From Rhytidiadelphus loreus (taxonomy: Eukaryota > Streptophyta > Bryopsida > Hypnales > Hylocomiaceae): 64,000 bases of DNA. The notes beneath the pieces are model-generated. The model was not told the DNA's origin. It did not search any database and worked only from the letters and a program-made list of their open reading frames with translations. Positions 48,676 through 61,441 of this stretch are shown here, piece by piece. The stretch lies in assembly GCA_947034895.1 (NCBI GenBank), contig OX344762.1, forward strand, positions 49,703,087 to 49,767,086. Direction: 5' to 3'. Position 1 is the first letter of the stretch. Each line of letters opens with the position of its first letter. The translations under genes were made by a program, and so were the position numbers.

Positions 48676-51600
48676 ATGATGACGCGGCCCTCGCCGCCCT
48701 TCCTAGTTCTCACACTAGTAGTAGCAACAATCCTAACCCTAACTTCGCCATCAGCCTTCGCTCAGCCCGCCCCTTCACAAGTCTACTTCCTCAGCATCGA
48801 CTGTGGCGCCCCCACCGCCTACACCGACCCCATCAGCGGGATATACTGGGTCCCCGACGGCAGCTATACTTCAGTCGGCACAAACGTAGCGTCTGTCCGA
48901 GGAGGCGCCGCCACCGCCAACAACGCGGAGGCTCAAACGCTCCGCTACTTCAAAGACGCGCGGAAGAAGTTCTGCTACGAGCTTCCCGTGCAGGTCAGCC
49001 AGACGTATTTGATCGTTGCGACGTTCTGGTATGGGAACTATGATGCACTTAGTAAGCCGCCCTTGTTTAACATGGCAATCGATGCCACGGAGGTGCTCCC
49101 TATTGATTTAACCTCGGCAGTGTGGGAGACGATTATCAAGCGCGTAGAGTATGTGAGGAGAGTGGGGCTGGAGCAGACGAGTATGTCGGTGTGCTTTTAT
49201 CAGGACCCGACTTCCTTGACCACGCCGTTTGTCTCGTCGATTGAGTTGAGACTGTTGGATCAAATTGAGTATGATCTGCAGTGGCTCGATGAAGGGAACT
49301 TCTTGCTGTCGGCATTTCGGCAAGACTTCGGGGGGGCCAAGGAGTTGAGGTCAGTGTGCTCTCTACCGAAAAGCTCCAAGTTCTATCGGGGTGAAGAATT
49401 AAAAACTGACCAGAGAACGTCAATTTCGTTAAAATGGCACGATTCCAACTCCAAAAATTGTGTCCTATATGTACATATATTCAGAACAAGTGTTCTGGAA
49501 GGTGCCAAAGTATTACAATTTAACGAAATTGACGTTGAAAGCATGAAGCTAAAAAAAATATGACTTTGGACACGATCTATTCGTATTTTTTTTTAATTTC
49601 GTCAATATGCCCTTAATTACACAGGTACTTTTGATATTTTGGCTAGAATCCAAAGGGATTTGTGATCTTTTCTAATTTTTAGCTGTGGTCGTGACGCACT
49701 GGTTGCTTGGGATGGCATCACCTTAACGTAGGAAAAGTCGAATGCACGCTTATTGTACTTCAATGTAGGATAATATGGAATGCACACATATTCCAGCAAG
49801 CATGTTGTGCACTTATCCTTTGCAACATGCTTATCCAGAAGAAGAAGAAATTTGGAAGTTTCGAAACAGGGTAAGTAGCGTACATATCGATTCGACCTAC
49901 CGGTGGCATCGCTTCCTGTGGTACTGTTGATGTGGCATACGTTTGAAAAGTGACCTGCATCATTTGTCATTGCTGATCTCATATCAGAACTCGTATCAGA
50001 GCAGGAAGCTCAGTCACTCTCGATCATGTGTCATTGTTCTTCTTATATCAGAATTCGTACTAGAATCACATCAGAACATCTAACAGGGCAAGTTTTGATC
50101 TGGTTTGGGAAATGTTAATTGTGTGTATGAAATGCAGATTTCCAGATGATGTGTATGACCGAGTATGGAGGCCATCAATCATTGATGGAACTACAGCAAT
50201 AACGACAACAGCGATTATATCTGATCAGTACCTCCTCAAGACGCCGCACGCAGTGATGCAAACCGCCATAACCCCGAGCCGGTCCAGCGGTTCCAACCTT
50301 GTTCTACCTTACCCTTTCGGATCTGCTTCCATTCATTTCCCATGCGTGTATTACATGTACTTCGCCGAGATTTCACCCACCGCTACTGCTACTTCCAGGG
50401 AGTTCAATGTCAGCGTTCCAAATGACATTCCCATTCTTGACACCCCGGTCAATATTTATACTATGTCGGGGGGTCTCAACAAAGCCCTTCTGATATACTG
50501 GACCAACATGTCATTGACGGACACGTCGGTCGTGACCCTCACTCCACCTGATCCTCCGACTGTTGACGGTCCCCTTGTCAGTGGGGCCGAACTGTTGATT
50601 AAGTATCCAGAATTGACACTTCCTACTAATGCGGATGATGGTATGTCACTCTCCCCCAATTGAACGGTAGTGAACAACAGGGGTGTGAGAGCTTGCAATT
50701 TTTAAAGCAAATTTTCTCTGTTTCTTTCCCAATTTGACCTTCTCGTCATCTCGTGATTCTGAGACCAAGATCATGTTTCCAACCACTTGTCCCTGCGTAG
50801 GGTTTTCTAGTTCTGAATCAAATTACCTCTATTTTGGGAACCAGAAGCTGATCCCTCGTCATATGTTGAAGAATATGTTGGGATTGTGTACTGAAGTTTG
50901 TGTTTCTCCTTTTTGTTCAGCTGCAGCGCTTGAGATCATCAAGGCGGCACTATTGCTGAGTGGTTGGTCTGGGGACCCGTGTTTGCCGGTCCCTTATGAC
51001 TGGATCACATGCAGTAGTGATACTTCTCCGAGAGTGCTCACAGTGTAAGACTTCTACGGAATTGCATTTGGATGACGGATGAAACTCTGTTCAAGGTCGT
51101 ATGCAGGCTTCAGCTTGGGCATGGGCAGCATTTTGTTAAGAGCGCCAGGGTTTTCTCGTCGTTGAAGATTGCTGCTGAATACTTGTTGGTTGTGTTTTTC
51201 AGGAAACTAAATGGTTACAATCTTACAGGCCCGATTCCCGTTGCTTTTGCACAGTTAACTTCTCTTACATCTTTGTAAGTGTTTTGCACCCGAACTGTTG
51301 GGTTAGGGGACTTTCCTTCTGCAATGAAATTAATTGGTAGGCATACGAGAGTCATGGTAATGGTGTCCAGAGAGAATAAATAGGGGTTGTCATTGTGCTC
51401 TTGCAATTTCAATTTCACCTCGTGTCATTTGTGTTTAAGTCCAAGCCCTTGCAATTCCGAATCTCAAAGTATTGTAGATGTTTCACACTACTTTACCGTA
51501 ATTGTCTCCATTTACAGAGCACTAGTCTTGACACCTGCGAAGAGTGAAACAAAATCAAGTGGTTCCAAGTTGAATGTGTCTTCGTCTTGTTGTTGTGCAG

Positions 51601-54600
51601 GCAGCTTGCAAATAACAGTTTAAGTGGTTCTATTCCTGATTCCCTGGCAAACCTTCCAGCATTAACAGAACTGTAAGTACATCCTCAGTCTCCTCAAATC
51701 TAACATGCTGATCGTCTATAGCTACTATATCACACAGAGCCAAAAAGTGATAAATAATTCGATTTTCTGCCTTAAGTATTCCAATGTACTTAATGCCTCA
51801 TAGAAACAAGGTTCTAATTCAGCTCCATGTCACTGACCACTCCACTTCTCATACATGTTTTATCAGAATTCTCACCAACAACAACCTCACTGGGACAGTT
51901 CCCGCAGGCTTGCAAAGGCCAGGGCTGGCGTTCGAGTAAGCACCTTAACCTCCCTCTTTCGCAAATTTCCGACCCCACACAACTCTCGTAACCATCAGAT
52001 TCGTCCAAATCTCGAAATCTCCCGAACTTTGCACGTTTTTAAGAACCTCAAATCTATTTCGGTCTGAGCTTTTAGATGCCTGAGCACTTTTTAAGGTCAC
52101 AATTTCTACTTTGAGACATGCCATTTCAACAAACATGAACACATGCACACAAGAGCTCTGAAAAGTCCTAAATTCTGGCACAAAAAATGGCCAAATTAAC
52201 GCATACTGTAAAGTTAGAATTGATACCTCGCTGTCTGATTGAAACCTATTCTTTAGCGTTGGATTCAGCCAGTATTGCACCCTTGCATTGGCTCGACTGT
52301 GAATGGAAACCCTGTGTGATTTTCAGCACTGAAATGGGTCAACATTACGAATACTGTTAAGTTTGGAGATACACTGGTCACACTGTCTGATTGGAACCTT
52401 TAGCGTTGATTTGATCGAATATTGAGCCCTCATGTTTGCTTGCATGTGCATATTATTTAGCGTTGGCTTGAGCTGTTATTGAGCCATATGTTGCGTTGGC
52501 TCACAGCATCCTAGGCAACCCCGTGTGCAACTGCATCTCCCCCTCAAGTCCCCCGAGCCCCAATCCTAAACCGTCCAACAGTGGTCTGATAGCGGGTGTG
52601 GTGGGCGGCATCCTGGGCTTGGTGTTGATCGGAGCTCTCCTGTTCGTCTTCTGTTGCATTCGGAAACGCAACAAGGCGAAGGCGGACAAATTCATGGAAC
52701 TTCCTAGCCACCAAGTCAGTAATGGCGGTAGGGGCAAGAACAACGGAGCTGTGACGATGGCGAACGGGAGCGTGCAAGGGGCGAAGGCTTACTCGTTTGC
52801 GGAGCTGACGTCCGCCACGCAGAACTTCAACAAGAAGATTGGAGAAGGAGGATTCGGGCCTGTGTACTATGGCAAGCTGGGGGGCCGAGAAGTGGCGGTC
52901 AAAGTCTCGGATGCCAATTCTCGGCAAGGGATTAATGAATTCAACAATGAGGTGCAGACTCCAATCCTCTCTCTTTTTTCCTCTTAAATTTCTATGCCTA
53001 GGGTTGTCTAACTACTTAATTAATGTTGCTCCCTCATAGCCATGCCAAGGCTTGGTTGTCAGCACTCAGAGCTGGACTTGCGCGAGCTTATGGGTTCGGC
53101 TCTCTCTTTCTCCTGTCCTGCAACATTCAAATAATGTGCTGTGCTTTGATTTGGGAGCCCTAATTTTGAAATGTTTATCGCCAGGTACAACTGCTGTCAA
53201 GAGTGCACCACAGGAATCTAGTTTCACTGGTGGGATATTGCGCTGAAAGGAAGAATCAAATGCTGGTGTACGAGTTTTTGCACAGGGGCACTGTTCGTGA
53301 ACACCTCTATGGTACGCTGTGTATCGACTTGGAATCTCACCCATTTTTGTAGTCCACTGTATTTCTTGTAATGTTGCTGCACTCTGATTTATTCCGTTGT
53401 ATTTTTTTTTTATTTGCCTTGCGGTTAGCGAAACGTGTAGTTCTATTCTGGTAACAGTGGTATGGCTTGACAATGCAGGCTCTTCTCTGGCGCAGGAGGA
53501 GCCTCTGGATTGGAAAATGCGGCTGGATATTGCTCTGAACTCTGCACAGGGTCTGGAGTATCTTCATGGTGGCTGTACCCCAAACATTATTCACCGTGAT
53601 GTGAAGAGCAGCAACATCCTCCTCACCGACAAATATGTGGCCAAGGTGGCCGACTTCGGTCTCTCCAGGTTGGGCCCCGAAGACGGACAAGCTTCCCACG
53701 TCTCCACCATGGTCAAGGGAACGGCTGGATACTTGGATCCTGAGTAACCACACTTCCACTATCTATTTGAATCTCTTTCGGTCTTCAATTCTATGATCAT
53801 GTTCACTTTCACCAGCAAAATTCTTCCATGGAAACGGCTTTAGTGTAAATGCCTCTAGTTGCAACTCTGACATGAATAGCAACCTGGAGTTGTCTTTTAA
53901 TTGGCAACAAGAGTTTAACATAAACGAACTATTCCAATCGTTGGAAGCATGCTTTTTTGGACTCTTTTAGATGTGCATACCTTCCAAGAAGAAACTGGCG
54001 CAGCTTTGAATTGCCCATCTCAAGTTCGAGCGTTCTTGAATTGCTGAACTAAAACTCGAGCTAAAACCCTCCATCGAGTTGGTCCAACTCTAATCTATAA
54101 TTTTTATTAATTCTCAAGTTCTGTTTACGTGAATGCCACGCTTACCACCCTCTAAAAGTTGTCAATCTATCTTTTAGCAAAGATGCCTACTCTGGCGTAG
54201 ATTACACCACCACCACCCCCTCCGCCTGACTAGTTCTCTCACTTTCAACTGCTCCAATCCATCGAATACAAGGTGTTCCTACCCAAAACAGAGAACAAAT
54301 TTCTCCTTGCTAGACCAGTTGCCCTCCTTAATTTCCTGCTACTAATCTTGCGTCTCTTCCTCTCTTGCTGCAGGTACTGGTCCAACAACAACTTGACTGA
54401 GAAGTCCGACGTGTTCAGCCTCGGCGTGGTCCTCCTGGAGCTTCTCTGCGGCCGCAAGCCCATCGACAAGACTCTGAAAGATGAAAACGAGTGGAACATC
54501 AACGACAAGGTTCGCAACTCTCTCCAAGCCGGCGACATCGACAGCATACTGGACCCCGTGGTGAAGAGATACCATCCCAACATGGACAGCGTGTGGAAAG

Positions 54601-54845
54601 TGGCGAAGGTTGCCATCCAGAGCGTGGAGCCCAAGGGCAAGCACCGACCGTTCATGCGAGATGTCGTTCGGGAGCTTCGGGAAGCCATTGTGCTGGAAGC
54701 AGGGCCCTCGCATGCCTCGTACTCCTCCGATCAGTCGTCGAATTCTGTGAACACGGCACGACCTGCGCCGCGTGGACAGGATTATTCGAATGTGGCGGAT
54801 GGGTCCATGAAAACTGATCAATATACGATGCCCGAGGGGCGGTAA
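48676..54845 (+). CDS. malectin-like LRR receptor kinase, copy 3
   Basis: Ten exons (48676-49349, 50138-50640, 50921-51044, 51203-51274, 51601-51672, 51867-51935, 52507-52951, 53185-53311, 53479-53743, 54374-54845) give 940 residues, the longest of the three. It has a signal peptide ending near AFAQ, a malectin-like domain, a GDPC motif, two full LRR exons plus a terminal one, a short hinge ([10 protein letters not shown]), a TM segment, and the full juxtamembrane region with [11 protein letters not shown]. The RD kinase has GEGGFG from 617, K637, HRD 734-736, DFG 754-756 and LDPE. The donor after exon 1 is GTCAGT instead of the GTGAGT of the other copies, so the frame stays open for about 71 codons into the intron. 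Predicted functional membrane kinase. Confidence 0.92.
49416..49536. mobile_element. 121-bp inverted-repeat element in intron 1 (copy 3)
   Basis: The ends AACGTCAATTTCGTTAAA and TTTAACGAAATTGACGTT are perfect 18-bp inverted repeats. The terminus shares GTCAATTTCGTTAAAATGG with family E at 44172. Copy 1 keeps only a left-end remnant (about 19887). Confidence 0.65.
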
Positions 54846-55689
54846 AAACGGTAGGTTTTAGGAAGACTCGAGTTTTGGACGTTCCTAATTTGTTGCAAAC
54901 TTCTGATCTGAGGGAAGCTTTCAGGGCTCCAGGGCTCAGCTTGGTATGAATGCTTGTCTCGCTGGTGGTGGCAGCCTCGCTTGTAAGCAAGAAACTGAAA
55001 GGAGCTGTGTTTGTGAACACAATTATGTTGTAGGACTTCGAAGAAGAGTTGGGTTGAAAGTAATTGTTTTGTAACATAGCTTGTATTCTCTCCATCCAAG
55101 TACGGGCAGCCAAATGTTTTTGCTTCATGTTGCTTGGACCAGTACGCGATGGGCCCCTGGTGATGAATTGACTGGAGGTTTAGTTTTACTCAAGTTTTGA
55201 ATATTTTAGTTGGTTACAAGAACGTGGTTCAGTTGTTGGAAGAAAATGACCACTGAAACATTTTTGTGCAAGGTGTGCTGGTATCCCCCATTTATGTTCT
55301 CTTAGTTTCTTGGGATGCTTCCAGGGCTGCCAGGGCTCCCAGGGCTCCCAGGGCTCAGCTCAGTGTGAATGTTTGTCTGGAGTGGTGGTGGCAGCCTCGC
55401 TTGCAAACAAGAAACTGAAAAGAGTTGTGTTTGTGAACACACTTCTGTTGTAGGACTTCCAAGAAGAATTAGGTTGGAAGTAATTGTTTTGGTATATGCA
55501 TGTATTCTCACCATCCAATTATGGCCTTACTGGCAGCCAAATGTTGATTCATGTTGTGAAATGGTACATTGCGTTCTTAGAGTATCTTCACTCCTACGCG
55601 GTAAGAGTGGTAGCAGAAAGGACACGTACATTTCTCATCTGTGCATGCTTGGATCGATGAGCTTGCACTTCCTTCACTGCAAAGTGTGA
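54846..55689. other. 3' flank of receptor unit 3, internally duplicated
   Basis: Homologous to the other 3' flanks. Inside it, 54925-55140 is repeated, diverged, at 55345-55560 (GCAGCCTCGCTTG, AAACTGAAA, TTGTAGGACTTC, GGCAGCCAAATGTT occur in both). Confidence 0.65.
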
Positions 55690-55900
55690 AGTCTTTTGTA
55701 GAATTGGGTGATGCTTTCTCGCAGTTGGCGAGTTGAAAAGGCAAATAACAGAAGGCAAATGACAAAAGCCTCGACGCGTAGTCAAGAAACAGAAACCTTC
55801 GAATAGTTGTTCGATAACTTATTGATCCTAATTGAGCATCGTCGAGGTGCTAATCCGAATTTTCGAAGGAACGGCACATCTTGAACTTGTTTCGGTCACT
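55690..55900 (+). repeat. truncated start of a fourth receptor unit
   Basis: Matches 31548-31720 in order: GTAGAATTGGGTGATGCTTTC, CAAGAAACAGA, ACCTTCGAAT, TTGAGCATCGTCGA, AATCCGAATTTTCGAA, GGAACGGCACA. In unit 2 this sequence opens the 5' flank; here it follows the 3' flank of unit 3 and stops near 55900. Confidence 0.75.
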
Positions 55901-56233
55901 TCTCTTTGATAGTATCGCATGTTTTCATATCTGTCAGACTATTGATTTATTTATTAATTTTCCGAAGTTGGAATTGAGGACGTTGAAAACCCCACTATGG
56001 ATCGCACTTTTTACACGAGGATCAATTAGCACGTACGACAAAGATATCCTTCCGTAACAGTTACGGTAGACAGAGCAAATGCTGCAGGGTTCAAAATTGG
56101 GCTGAAAATTGTCATCCAATGAATGAAGCTTAGTATGTTACTTTCCATGATGGCTGGTATTATACAATCAGTATTAATGGAGAATGATGAAGAGTCTGTT
56201 CATCCAGCATTTGGTTAGAACATCGGATGCTCC

Positions 56234-56305
56234 TCCGTAATAGTCTAGTGGTTAGGATACCTGGCTTTCACCCAGGCGACCCGGGTTCGAGCCCCGGTTA
56301 CGGAA
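56234..56305 (+). tRNA. tRNA-Glu (anticodon TTC)
   Basis: A 72-nt cloverleaf. Acceptor TCCGTAA pairs with TTACGGA, the D arm has TAGTCTAGTGGTTAGGA, anticodon stem CCTGG/CCAGG encloses loop CTTTCAC (TTC at 56267-56269), and the T arm has GGTTCGAGCC. No intron and no encoded CCA. A- and B-box sequences are intact, so it should be transcribed by Pol III. Confidence 0.95.
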
Positions 56306-56308
56306 CTT

Positions 56309-56313
56309 GCGGG

Positions 56314-56356
<43 letters not shown>

Positions 56357-56381
56357 GCGTGTTCGATCCACGCTCACCGCA
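56309..56381 (+). tRNA. tRNA-Phe (anticodon GAA)
   Basis: A 73-nt cloverleaf starting GCGGGGATAGCTCAGTTGGG, with anticodon loop ACTGAAGAT and T arm GTTCGATCC. It matches the standard plant cytosolic tRNA-Phe, including the mismatch in its acceptor stem. It starts 3 bp after tRNA-Glu. Confidence 0.95.
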
Positions 56382-56399
56382 CAAAAATTTCCATCAATG

Positions 56400-56406
56400 T
56401 TTTTTT
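56400..56406 (+). terminator. Pol III terminator (T run)
   Basis: Seven T residues lie 18 bp after tRNA-Phe. There is no T run between the two tRNAs, so this is the first terminator available to both. Confidence 0.7.
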
Positions 56407-59400
56407 GAAATTCTTGATTGCAACTTTAAGGGGTTTCCAACGCACCTAAGTACACAGCAATTTGGATACCGTATGAATAAATTATGAAGCTTCAAAGTTT
56501 TATGGATGGATTATCAAAATAAAATATTTGTGGATGACAATAATACATCAAACTAGCAATGGTAGGGAAGTAATGACATGATTGTAATTGTCTTAGCAAT
56601 GGCATTATTACATCCCAACATGTTGAGATGAAAAAACATCTCCAATCCAACACTATAAGTAGCAAGAGATTGCATAAACCTTTTTTGTCCACACCACTTA
56701 GTTCAAAAGCACGCAACTTCTTAATTATATGTTAATCAAAAGCCCTTGCAAACAAGTTTTCACTTCTACTTGTTGCCAATCTTTACCAACTTTGTAGCCA
56801 TCGCACTACCCAATCCAAAAGCAAATCTTGACTCTTCTTGTTTAATTTTTCCTGCAACCACGGTACTTGGGCACCAACTCTGCGACTTTTAACAATAGAG
56901 CTTTGCCTATGGGTACATGCTCAAGCAAATTGTGTCAATTCCACACCACACAGGCCTCAATTCGTAATTCTCACAAATACACTTTTTATATTTATGTTGT
57001 TTTGTTGCCAACGTTTTTAAGAAGCATTGCCATGAATCGTAGTATGAAAGAAGACTAAAAATGCAATCCAAATAAATATTAAGGAAAACAACATACGTGT
57101 TGGAATAGCTTGATTAACAGGGGTCCCATCTTCCTTTTTCAACTGCACTCGTACTCTTCCTCGTTGCATAAAGTCTCTTGAATATACTTTATCCAACTAG
57201 GTGACAACCAAAAATACCAACTTTAAAAGATAAAAAATCTCTAATATTAAGATCTTTGTGTATAAAGATTACAATCAACATGTAAGTTGCACTTTCTTTT
57301 TCTTTCTATGTAAATATCATCTAAAAAGTTTTGCAAACAGTGCAAAGGGACAAAAGACATACTTCGATAGCACAAGGAAGCTTCAAATATTGGCAACAAT
57401 TGCCAATTTCCACCACATTAGGATTCTCACATGCCTTCACTACACCAATACGTCGCCCCTCTGCTAAGGTTTTTTTACTATTGATGTAGATGGGGTATAT
57501 CACCACCCACCTTGACATATCGGAAATTCTCAAATCCCCATCCATCATGGTAGTCAATTCTATTTTAGTTTGCATTCTTCATGGCACTTGTGTTTCATTA
57601 TTGTTGTAACTTATTTTAAAACTAAGACATTTCAATTTGCTTTTGGCTTTCTATTGACTCCCTAAAGAATACAAAGAGACATACACATTCAAGATTCTTG
57701 CACATATTTCCAAGGCAATCCATAAACTTTGAAACCACATTCACAAGATATAAGACAAATCTCAAATGGAATTGTCAAACACAAAACAAACCTTAAACCC
57801 TACATTCCACTATAAATACTAGATAAAAATTCAAACTTGTGGAAATCTTGCTATAGAAGTGCAATTGCATACAACCAGAGTAACCGATGTAAAATTAAAA
57901 TAGAATCGGTAAGATCCTTAAAGATGATTGATCTTCAAATCTAAATGTTTGTAAGGATTGCCCAAAACACCGTAATATTTTGAAATGATTTTTCAAATGA
58001 ACATGAAAATACTTACCAAAGTCTATGAGAAAATGCTCAAATCACATCTTCAAAAATTGCAGACAATCATTGATGAAGAACACACCAAATCACTAGCAAT
58101 CAAGAGTTGAAATTGCAACAAATGAAGAGGTGTGTCTGAAAATACGACCCTTCTCAATTGAACCCTAATACCTTGGGATTTTAACTTTCTAATCTCTAAA
58201 GTCCTAAGAGTCCTTTTGAGAGACACTTGAAAGTTAGGGCAAATTCTTTTGATCCCATTTATTGGCATGATTTTCTTGAAATATTTTTTCAAAATAGAAA
58301 AAATGATTAGCTTTCTAGGAATATAATTTCAATCATTGCCAAAGAACAAAACTTATGCCATCCAAATCAAAAAAACAAGTGACAATAGGCAACAAAATAC
58401 TATGAGATAACTATTTTTTAGTTTTTTGTAATAGATTAAATTTTTGTCTATATAAGGAGATTTGATTTTTTTTCATTTGAATAAGTGATGTGGAAGTTAT
58501 GGAGCATCTTATTTTGCAAACAATTGTAGCCAATTTTAAAAAAGAAATGTATTGGATTCATTTCTAAACTTAATTTTCACAATTTTTCAAAAAAAAAAAT
58601 TCTACGTGGTTAATTTCACTTGAATAACCTTACTCTTGGGATTAGTGTGTTGGAATTCCATTTTAAAGTTATCAAAATTTTAATTTTTCCTTCTATCTCT
58701 AGCCTAATTTGACTTGACAATTTTTTAAAGAATAAAAATTGAAGGAGGGAATTGAATTTTTTTTCCCAAAATTTTAACTTTATTCTTCAATGTAAAAAAT
58801 CAAACTCTTATTTTTATGAATGCAATATAAATCCCTATATCAAAATTTTAACTCTTATTTTTATATTGCCATCTGTAAAAGAAAACAACCCTTTTTTCTA
58901 CTTTCTAAGAAAATGCCATAATGGCAATCACTTAAAATTTGATGAAGCATAGTATTTCTACATTCATCCAGTTTTTGGACCAAAAAACACTTTTCAATCA
59001 CAATCATGCACTTTTTCACCTAAATTTGGTGATTATATCCTCATTTTTAATAGAGATGACAATTGACAAATTTGTAGCAAAAAAAGATTGTTTTCACTTG
59101 GTGAAAAGTAGACATTTATTTTGAAATGGTGCCAAAAAAAACACTCATAGAAAAGGATGAATCTAAACAATTATTCAAAAATAATATGCTAATTTAGCCT
59201 TATTATGAAACCCAAATTTCATCAACAAGTACATTAGTGACATGTTATTTCTAGAAACAACCACAATTAAGCCTATTTTCATACTACCTTAGAGGTAGGC
59301 CCCTATATATTAAAAAAAAGGCATAGGGTGCTTCAACATCATATGTAGTCCTTTGCAAACCCTTGATTGAGCATAATGGGACAAGATCCAACCATTCATT

Positions 59401-59461
59401 TTATATCTAGTATTGTAAAAGTACTACCTCATTATGAAAAGAACATCCACTCCAAGTTTGC
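56407..59461. other. AT-rich intergenic DNA
   Basis: About 3 kb with only short random ORFs. No gene, RNA or clear transposon end was recognised. Confidence 0.5.
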
Positions 59462-59573
59462 AACTCCCATGACTCGGTTTATTAGTTTAGAACAAGGTAC
59501 TATTATCACCATGCTTTGGTATGGCAAATAACTCCCATGACTCGGTTTATTAGTTTAGAACAAGGCACTATTA
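59462..59573. repeat. 68-bp tandem duplication carrying an empty and a filled MITE site
   Basis: AACTCCCATGACTCGGTTTA begins at 59462 and again at 59530. The first copy continues ACTATTATCACCATGC. The second reads ACTATTA, is interrupted by the MITE at 59574, and resumes TATCACCATGC at 59982. Confidence 0.9.
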
Positions 59574-59981
59574 AGGTAGTATGCTCTAAAATGGACCATT
59601 GAAGGACTGGTCCGCCTTTTTCATACGTTTCTGTGGACTAAAGTATTTTTATATCATTTTTCAGAGAAAGAAAAATAGACATGGAATCTAACACAAGTGG
59701 TTTTGTATTTTTTCAAGCATTTTTGAATTACTTATAAATTTTCAAAGATTCAGGACATAGGCACCTATTTGTAACCATAGGTCTCCCAAAATCTGTTCAC
59801 TTGCAACTTGTAAAGAAATGGTGGAAATCAAAGACTATGATTGGCTCTTGCAATAGAAAAATAATTTTTCCTAGATGCATTCAATTGCTAAAGTAGTCCA
59901 TTCAAGAATCTCCTCGTCTCCATTCTCTTCCAAAGCTAGGATCCATCTGAAGGAGATGGTCCATTTTACAGCATACTACCT
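59574..59981 (-). mobile_element. TA-flanked MITE (family C, copy 2)
   Basis: A 408-bp element flanked by TA (59572-59573 and 59982-59983). Its termini are AGGTAGTATGCTCTAAAATG and, reverse-complemented, AGGTAGTATGCTGTAAAATG. It is the inverted homologue of 10896-11304. Its ends are better matched than those of the other copy, suggesting a younger insertion. Confidence 0.85.
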
Positions 59982-59983
59982 TA

Positions 59984-61441
59984 TCACCATGCATGCTTTG
60001 GTAAGAGCGTTTGCCATGCTCTTGGGTTCCAAGACAATATTGGCATAGTAAAGGGTCAACTCCAAAAAACACTCCCCAATGCAACTGACATTAGTCTCTC
60101 TTTATTCCTAGGTCTATCATTATTATCTCTCCCAAACCCGTCAATTTGTCGAAATGTGAAGGGCTGATGGCATAGCTCACTATACAAAAATTTATTATTA
60201 TCAAACCTTTTCTTGCATTGTTGTGTGTGCCAATAAATTCAACCTTCCCTTGTTTACATGAAAAATATTTTCTCAAGATAGAATCTTTTCTTCTCCTTCT
60301 TTTTATAATGCCCCAAAATAAATTTGTTGTTTGGATTGCCAGCTTTGTATTGGATCAATTTTGCCCAAAAAAACAACCCGGCACTGTGCAGGCTTCATGG
60401 AATGGCTCGCCATTTGGCGTTACAGGGTAGATGCTCTGAGACTTACTGCTAGTGACGGTTCAAACTGTCAGTAGGATTGAATCCGCTCCACTTAAATTGA
60501 TTAGGATCTGGGATTGAGAGCTTCATTTGGTTCCTACAATCAAACTCCAAGTCAGGGTTGTCACAAAACACCCAACACTTTGAATGCGCTCCGAGAGAGG
60601 CAATCCAAAAAATGGGGTACGCAGGTAACGGCATTCTTTAGTAAAAAGCCAAAGAGTAGTTCGCCCTGTGCTGAGCACACGGCTGCATACCTTACGCAAT
60701 CTGAAGTGGATCATGCCTTTTCTAGAGAAGGACTGCAATGTTCAAAGCAACGTGGACAGGATATTTTCAAGCGACCAGGAATTGCCACAAACAGTACTTC
60801 AATCTGGCAGGGTCTAACCCAGCTACATCGCTACTCTGCAATGTAATCATAAAGTTCCACAGCTGCTTGCGATATTTCCAAAGCACAACATTCATACTTT
60901 TAAGTATCGAGAAACACAACTCACAGAATAATTAACATTCCACCTGAATAACCCCCAAAATATAGCATCTGAGGAATTTGACATGATGGCTGACCACATG
61001 GCCTTCACTTAAGACACCCGACCGCATATTGCATCATCACATAGCAGATGAATCTGGAAATTGTTCGTGCGTACAATTTGCACGCGATGGAGTAATATTG
61101 GGTGCTGGGTCTCCACCAAAATGCAGTCAAGACCGTTCAATTCACAAGCCCAAACCAGCAAACATGCAAACTTGAAGACAAATGACTCACAGTGCTGATC
61201 CAAAATATCATGTTCAAATGTACATAATTGATGTACTTGAATGACAAACGAGGTACAAGAGGCCTGAAGTTTGAGCTCGCCTATCACACAATTGCTGATG
61301 CTCAAAACTCCCAGCTCGGTCCTGCACTCAGAATTCAAACTTCGAATCTGTAGAATTCTTCTGTACAATCTGTCGAGAGCACAATCATATATTCGATCGG
61401 CTCATTCTCGGCTACCTAATCATTTGTGTTCCGAAAACGAT
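59984..61441. other. intergenic DNA downstream of the At4g22030-like gene
   Basis: Mixed composition; includes the 3' UTR of the minus-strand gene. An ORF at 60514-60846 (+) has no recognisable motif. No other feature seen. Confidence 0.4.
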
